Assembly (NCBI GenBank): GCA_003448835.1
Contig: DLXM01000121.1
Coordinates: forward strand, 1-9,531
Origin: Bacteroidota bacterium
Lineage (GTDB): Bacteria > Bacteroidota > Rhodothermia > Balneolales > HLUCCA01
Length of the DNA stretch: 9,531 bases
Reading direction: 5' to 3'
How positions within the stretch are numbered: position 1 is the stretch's first letter; every line of letters starts with the position of its first letter. Shown here piece by piece: positions 6,579 to 9,531 of this stretch. The translations under genes were made by a program, and so were the position numbers. The notes under the pieces were generated by a model. That model saw only the letters and a program-made list of their open reading frames with translations. It was not told the DNA's origin and searched no databases.

Positions 6579-7448
6579 ATGGAACAAAAAGCTATTGATA
6601 GATTACTCGACGAACTTAGGGCTTCGGATGTATTCCGTGAGTATGAACAAGCCTATAACGAAGTCACGCATTTACCTTTGGTTTTGAGATCCAGTTTGGA
6701 TGATGCAATAGATTTTGATCCAAATCAGGAAAGTGATTTCTGTCATTTCATGCGGCAACACAACGATAGTTGCAAGACATGTATCCATGTCGAAGAGAGT
6801 AATCCGTCTAATGGTGAATCGATCCATAAAACTTGTTTTGCAGGAGTTCATGTTACTGCAGTACCAATAAAAGTCCACCAAAACGTAATTGGATACCTTC
6901 AAACCGGAGAGGTTCTACTTGAGAAACTCACTCCTGAAAAACTGGAGGAATCGACCAGACAATTACTGGATTGGGGAATAAATTTATCACATGAGGATCT
7001 AAAGCATCTCCTTGAGAGCGGACCCATCTTGTCTCCCAAGCAGTATGAAGCGGTCATTAAAATGCTGGAGATTTTTGCTAAACATATATCCGAAGTAGCT
7101 GCAAAGATTTCGGTATCGCCAGAACTGAATGAGCCTGACGGAATAAAAAAATCCAGAGATTATATCCAAAAACACCTGGATGAAAAAATAACCTTAGATC
7201 AGGCTGCTTCGGTTGCTAATATGAGTGCCAGTCATTTTTGTCGGGTATTTAAAAAAGCGACAGATATGAATTTCTCGGAATATGTAGCCAGAATTCGAGT
7301 CGAACGTGCTAAAGAAATGCTGGTAGAATCAAATTACACCATGGCTCATATAGCTTATGATTGTGGTTTTAATTCAGTGACTGATTTCAACCGGACTTTC
7401 AAAAAAATTACGGGATTAACTCCAACTGAATTCCGAAAAGATACCTAA
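6579..7448 (+). CDS. PocR-domain AraC-family transcriptional regulator
   Basis: Likely DNA-binding activator or repressor that senses a small ligand. From ATG 6579 it has 289 residues. Residues 15-175 are a PocR sensory domain with the typical FCHFMRQ, then CKTC, then KTCFAGVHVTAVPI and NVIGYLQTGEV. The cysteines C55, C65, C68 and C86 form the usual cluster, which may bind metal or a cofactor. Residues 188-286 are an AraC C-terminal domain with two helix-turn-helices (ITLDQAASVANMSASHFCRVF; MAHIAYDCGFNSVTDFNRTF, ending TGLTPTEFR). A TTG at 6543 would add 12 residues (MYDVSKISLRRY); I prefer the ATG because the PocR fold begins soon after it. The gene ends 2 bp before crcB, so both are in one transcript. 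The ligand is unknown; in PocR itself it is propanediol, but no diol-use genes are nearby. Confidence 0.88.
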   Translation: MEQKAIDRLLDELRASDVFREYEQAYNEVTHLPLVLRSSLDDAIDFDPNQESDFCHFMRQHNDSCKTCIHVEESNPSNGESIHKTCFAGVHVTAVPIKVHQNVIGYLQTGEVLLEKLTPEKLEESTRQLLDWGINLSHEDLKHLLESGPILSPKQYEAVIKMLEIFAKHISEVAAKISVSPELNEPDGIKKSRDYIQKHLDEKITLDQAASVANMSASHFCRVFKKATDMNFSEYVARIRVERAKEMLVESNYTMAHIAYDCGFNSVTDFNRTFKKITGLTPTEFRKDT

Positions 7449-7450
7449 GT

Positions 7451-7828
7451 ATGAAGATGACACTGGTCTTGTGGGTTGGTCTGGGTGGGGCATTGGGATC
7501 ATCTTCGAGGTATGTAATTTCACATCTGATTCAGGAAAACACCAGTTCAGGTTTCCCATTTGGTACATTTACGGTAAATATCATTGGCTGTTTAATCATT
7601 GGATTTCTAGTTGGACTATCGATCCATCGACCGGAATCCTTATCTGAGCAATCCAGATTTTTACTTTCCACCGGGTTTTGTGGTGGATTTACCACTTTTT
7701 CAGCATTCTCTGCAGAAACCTTTTCATTGATTGACAAAGGTGAATTTACAACAGCTATTTTATATGTGATCTTATCAATTTTTGTTGGACTTCTGGCAAC
7801 TGGAATGGGGATTATCATCATCAAGTAA
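7451..7828 (+). CDS. crcB: Fluoride-specific ion channel CrcB/Fluc
   Basis: Inner-membrane fluoride channel that lets fluoride leave the cell passively; it works as an antiparallel dual-topology dimer. The 125 residues form four membrane helices (about 4-27, 35-56, 66-92, 99-123). The family motifs are all there: GGALGSSSRY (12-21), GTFTVNIIGCLIIGF (38-52) with pore N43, and GFCGGFTTFSAFS (75-87). The glycine/threonine turn in the last motif holds the central sodium ion, and F83 and F86 correspond to the phenylalanine-box residues. Y105 matches the conserved pore tyrosine. It has a single copy of the domain, so a homodimer is expected unless a second crcB lies elsewhere. ATG 7451 is 2 bp after the regulator stop; an ATG at 7457 is also possible. 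There is no room for a fluoride riboswitch directly upstream. Confidence 0.95.
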   Translation: MKMTLVLWVGLGGALGSSSRYVISHLIQENTSSGFPFGTFTVNIIGCLIIGFLVGLSIHRPESLSEQSRFLLSTGFCGGFTTFSAFSAETFSLIDKGEFTTAILYVILSIFVGLLATGMGIIIIK

Positions 7829-7871
7829 TCCAAATTTAATTCGGTAGAATTTCGTAATTTTAAGTTCCTGA

Positions 7872-7879
7872 TATATTTG
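7872..7879 (+). promoter_or_regulatory. Candidate promoter -7 box (TATATTTG) for the sensor kinase gene
   Basis: TATATTTG is an exact TAnnTTTG match in the 110-bp gap after crcB, 60 bases before the TTG start of the kinase gene. It would place the transcript start near 7886. No TTG-type -33 element is seen upstream, and the region is AT-rich, so a chance match is possible. The gap otherwise holds no convincing terminator for crcB. Confidence 0.4.
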
Positions 7880-7938
7880 TCATTTTCTAGCATCGTCAAA
7901 ATGCTCTAACTCACATCTCTCTTCATTGATTGTTTATA

Positions 7939-9531
7939 TTGAAGCCTAGGTATCACATATTGTTTATCGAAGATTCGCAAGATGATTACTTGTTAATGAA
8001 GCGAACGATCGATAAGGCTGATCTATCCTACGACTCTGAGCGAGTTGATACTATAGCAAATCTGGAAAAACAGCTCAATTCAACACACTGGGATGTTTTT
8101 TTGCTCGATTACGATATTCCAGGGCATACAGTTGATCAATTTCTGAAAATACTTCGTGATTTTGATGTATCTATCCCAATCATTGTGGTTTCGGGGATTA
8201 TCGTTGAAGATCAGGTCGCAACCGCCCTTCAATATGGTGCCCGTGATTATGTTATGAAAGATAATCTTCGACGCCTTCCCAATGTCGTCACCAGAGAAAT
8301 TAAATCATATTATGATCGAAAGCTTCATTACAAAACGCAGCAGGAAAAAATTCAGATCCAGGAAGCCCTGATGAACCATAATAGAGCTCAGGAAAAACTC
8401 TATCAATCTGCTTTTGATTATCTGAAAATGAGTCCGGATGATAACATTTTTAAACACCTGTCTACTACACTATATGATTTAATCCCAAATTCAATTATTA
8501 CTGTAAATGAGTATGATTCAATTCGAGATTTGATAGTTGTTCGACACATCAGTGGGCTTGAAAAATTCAACTCATTTTTACCCGGTATCATGAAGAAATA
8601 TGCCATTGGTAAGGAATTTAAACCAACGGAAGAATCAAAACAGGTACTGATGCGTGGCAAACTGATTGATCTTAATGGTGGTTTATATACTTTGTTATTC
8701 GAGCAGGCTCCGGAATCTGTATGTAGTTTTATTGAGAAACAGTTAAATATTAGCACCATTAAAACAATGGGACTAGTTTCCGGTAATACTGTTCACGGGA
8801 ATGTTGTGATTCTACAACTTGGTGAAGATCTATTCATATCCGATCAAAGCATCGAAACATTTGTGAATGTAGCCACGGTAGCACTTAGGAGAAAAGATTC
8901 TGAAAAATTGATAAAGGAATCCTTGTATGAAAAAGAAGTCATGCTTAAGGAGATTCATCATCGGGTAAAAAATAACCTTCAGATAATCAGCAGTCTATTG
9001 GAGTTACAGTCCATGCAAATTAAGGAAGATGAGACCAAATACATCTTCATGGACAGCCAAAGTCGTGTAAAATCTATGGCTTTAGTACATGAAAAAATTT
9101 ATCAATCTGAAGATTTATCCAGCATTAATTACAGAGAATATATCGATCAACTGGCTGAATATCTTTTCTCGTCTTACAATCTGCCACATGTAAACTACTA
9201 TATCGATTCTGATGAAATTCAACTGCCAATAGATGCAGCGATTCCAGCCGGAATCATCATAAATGAATTAATTTCAAACTCATTGAAACATGCTTTTCCT
9301 GATGGAAGAAAAGGTACAGTTTCTGTAGAGCTTAAAAATTCAGATAATCATGTGAAATTGTCTGTAATGGATGATGGAGTTGGATTTAAAAAGGAAATAG
9401 ATTTGAGGAAATCCAAATCATTGGGATTAGAATTGGTCCACGCACTTATTGAGCAATTAAATGCCAAGGTTCAAATTGAAACTGTAAATGGGACAAAATT
9501 CACCATCTTAATCCCACCATCTAACAACTCC
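7939..9531 (+). CDS. Hybrid sensor histidine kinase: REC, GAF, HisKA_2, HATPase (3' partial)
   Basis: Cytosolic signalling protein, 531 codons in the window and open at the right edge. Residues 1-120 are a receiver domain with acidic pocket E11/D12, phospho-acceptor D57 (FLLDYDIPG), S85 and K107. A charged helical linker (about 118-160, rich in Lys/Glu/Gln) leads to a GAF-like domain at about 165-320 (DDNIFKHLSTTLYDLIPNS, later GNVVILQLGED and TFVNVATVALRRK). The HisKA_2 motif EIHHRVKNNLQIISSLLELQ begins at 338, with H341 the likely phosphorylated residue. The ATPase has N-box NELISNSLKHAFPDG (442-456), DDGVGF (478-483), LGLELV (495-500) and a final NGTKFTILIP. The C-terminus looks almost complete, so a stop is expected just past the window. 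TTG 7939 is chosen because the first ATG (7996) would remove the acidic pocket; TTG 7930 is also possible, after an in-frame stop at 7927. No membrane segment or DNA-binding domain is present; the input signal and partner are unknown. Confidence 0.9.
   Translation, partial: MKPRYHILFIEDSQDDYLLMKRTIDKADLSYDSERVDTIANLEKQLNSTHWDVFLLDYDIPGHTVDQFLKILRDFDVSIPIIVVSGIIVEDQVATALQYGARDYVMKDNLRRLPNVVTREIKSYYDRKLHYKTQQEKIQIQEALMNHNRAQEKLYQSAFDYLKMSPDDNIFKHLSTTLYDLIPNSIITVNEYDSIRDLIVVRHISGLEKFNSFLPGIMKKYAIGKEFKPTEESKQVLMRGKLIDLNGGLYTLLFEQAPESVCSFIEKQLNISTIKTMGLVSGNTVHGNVVILQLGEDLFISDQSIETFVNVATVALRRKDSEKLIKESLYEKEVMLKEIHHRVKNNLQIISSLLELQSMQIKEDETKYIFMDSQSRVKSMALVHEKIYQSEDLSSINYREYIDQLAEYLFSSYNLPHVNYYIDSDEIQLPIDAAIPAGIIINELISNSLKHAFPDGRKGTVSVELKNSDNHVKLSVMDDGVGFKKEIDLRKSKSLGLELVHALIEQLNAKVQIETVNGTKFTILIPPSNNS

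Noticed and set aside
7380..7450. Possible fluoride riboswitch before crcB
   Set aside because: The bases before crcB are coding sequence of the regulator, with a 2-bp gap. The conserved crcB-motif aptamer features were not seen there or upstream of the regulator at 6505-6578.
8418..8759. Minus-strand open frame of 113 codons
   Set aside because: It is antisense to the GAF region of the sensor kinase, whose plus-strand frame is continuous from 7939 to the window end. No start signal or domain supports it.
1..9531. CRISPR arrays, tRNA or rRNA genes, insertion sequences, attachment sites
   Set aside because: No regularly spaced direct repeats, cloverleaf-like sequence, transposase-like protein or terminal inverted repeats were seen. 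The window is almost fully covered by ordinary genes.

Overview
The window is about 9.5 kb of compact chromosomal DNA with moderately low GC (by eye roughly 40%). It looks like a member of the Bacteroidota/Balneolota (FCB) group. The reasons are a PorV/PorQ-type outer-membrane beta-barrel, a BatE-like protein (TPR, two membrane segments, SH3), very few Shine-Dalgarno sequences, probable TTG starts, and two exact matches to the Bacteroidota -7 promoter box TAnnTTTG. The species is inferred only; no rRNA or other marker gene is present.

Layout, left to right. (1) 33-809: BatE-like TPR/SH3 membrane protein, whose true start may lie before the window. (2) 859-2238: M20-family metallodipeptidase. 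It is followed by a probable terminator hairpin and a short perfect palindrome. (3) 2358-3440: PorV/PorQ-family outer-membrane protein. (4) 3492-4454: thioredoxin reductase trxB, preceded by a TAnnTTTG box overlapped by a 9-bp inverted repeat. (5) 4550-4864 on the minus strand: small DUF4342 protein, convergent with trxB and sharing a bidirectional terminator hairpin. (6) 4963-6504: YifB/ComM-type AAA+ ATPase, divergent from the DUF4342 gene. (7) 6579-7448 and 7451-7828: a PocR-domain AraC-type regulator and a CrcB/Fluc fluoride channel, 2 bp apart and almost certainly co-transcribed. (8) 7939 to the window end: a sensor kinase with receiver, GAF, HisKA_2 and HATPase domains, starting at a TTG codon and running off the right edge just after its last conserved kinase motif.

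How the genes relate. Most are housekeeping or envelope functions with no single pathway: peptide turnover, envelope/secretion, disulfide redox, natural transformation or DNA processing, fluoride resistance, and signalling. The only strong operon is the regulator-crcB pair. No mobile element, CRISPR array, tRNA, rRNA or riboswitch could be supported. I do not see a clearly new multi-gene system. The best leads are the regulator-crcB pairing, the inverted repeat over the trxB promoter, and the cysteine-free insert in the YifB AAA module.
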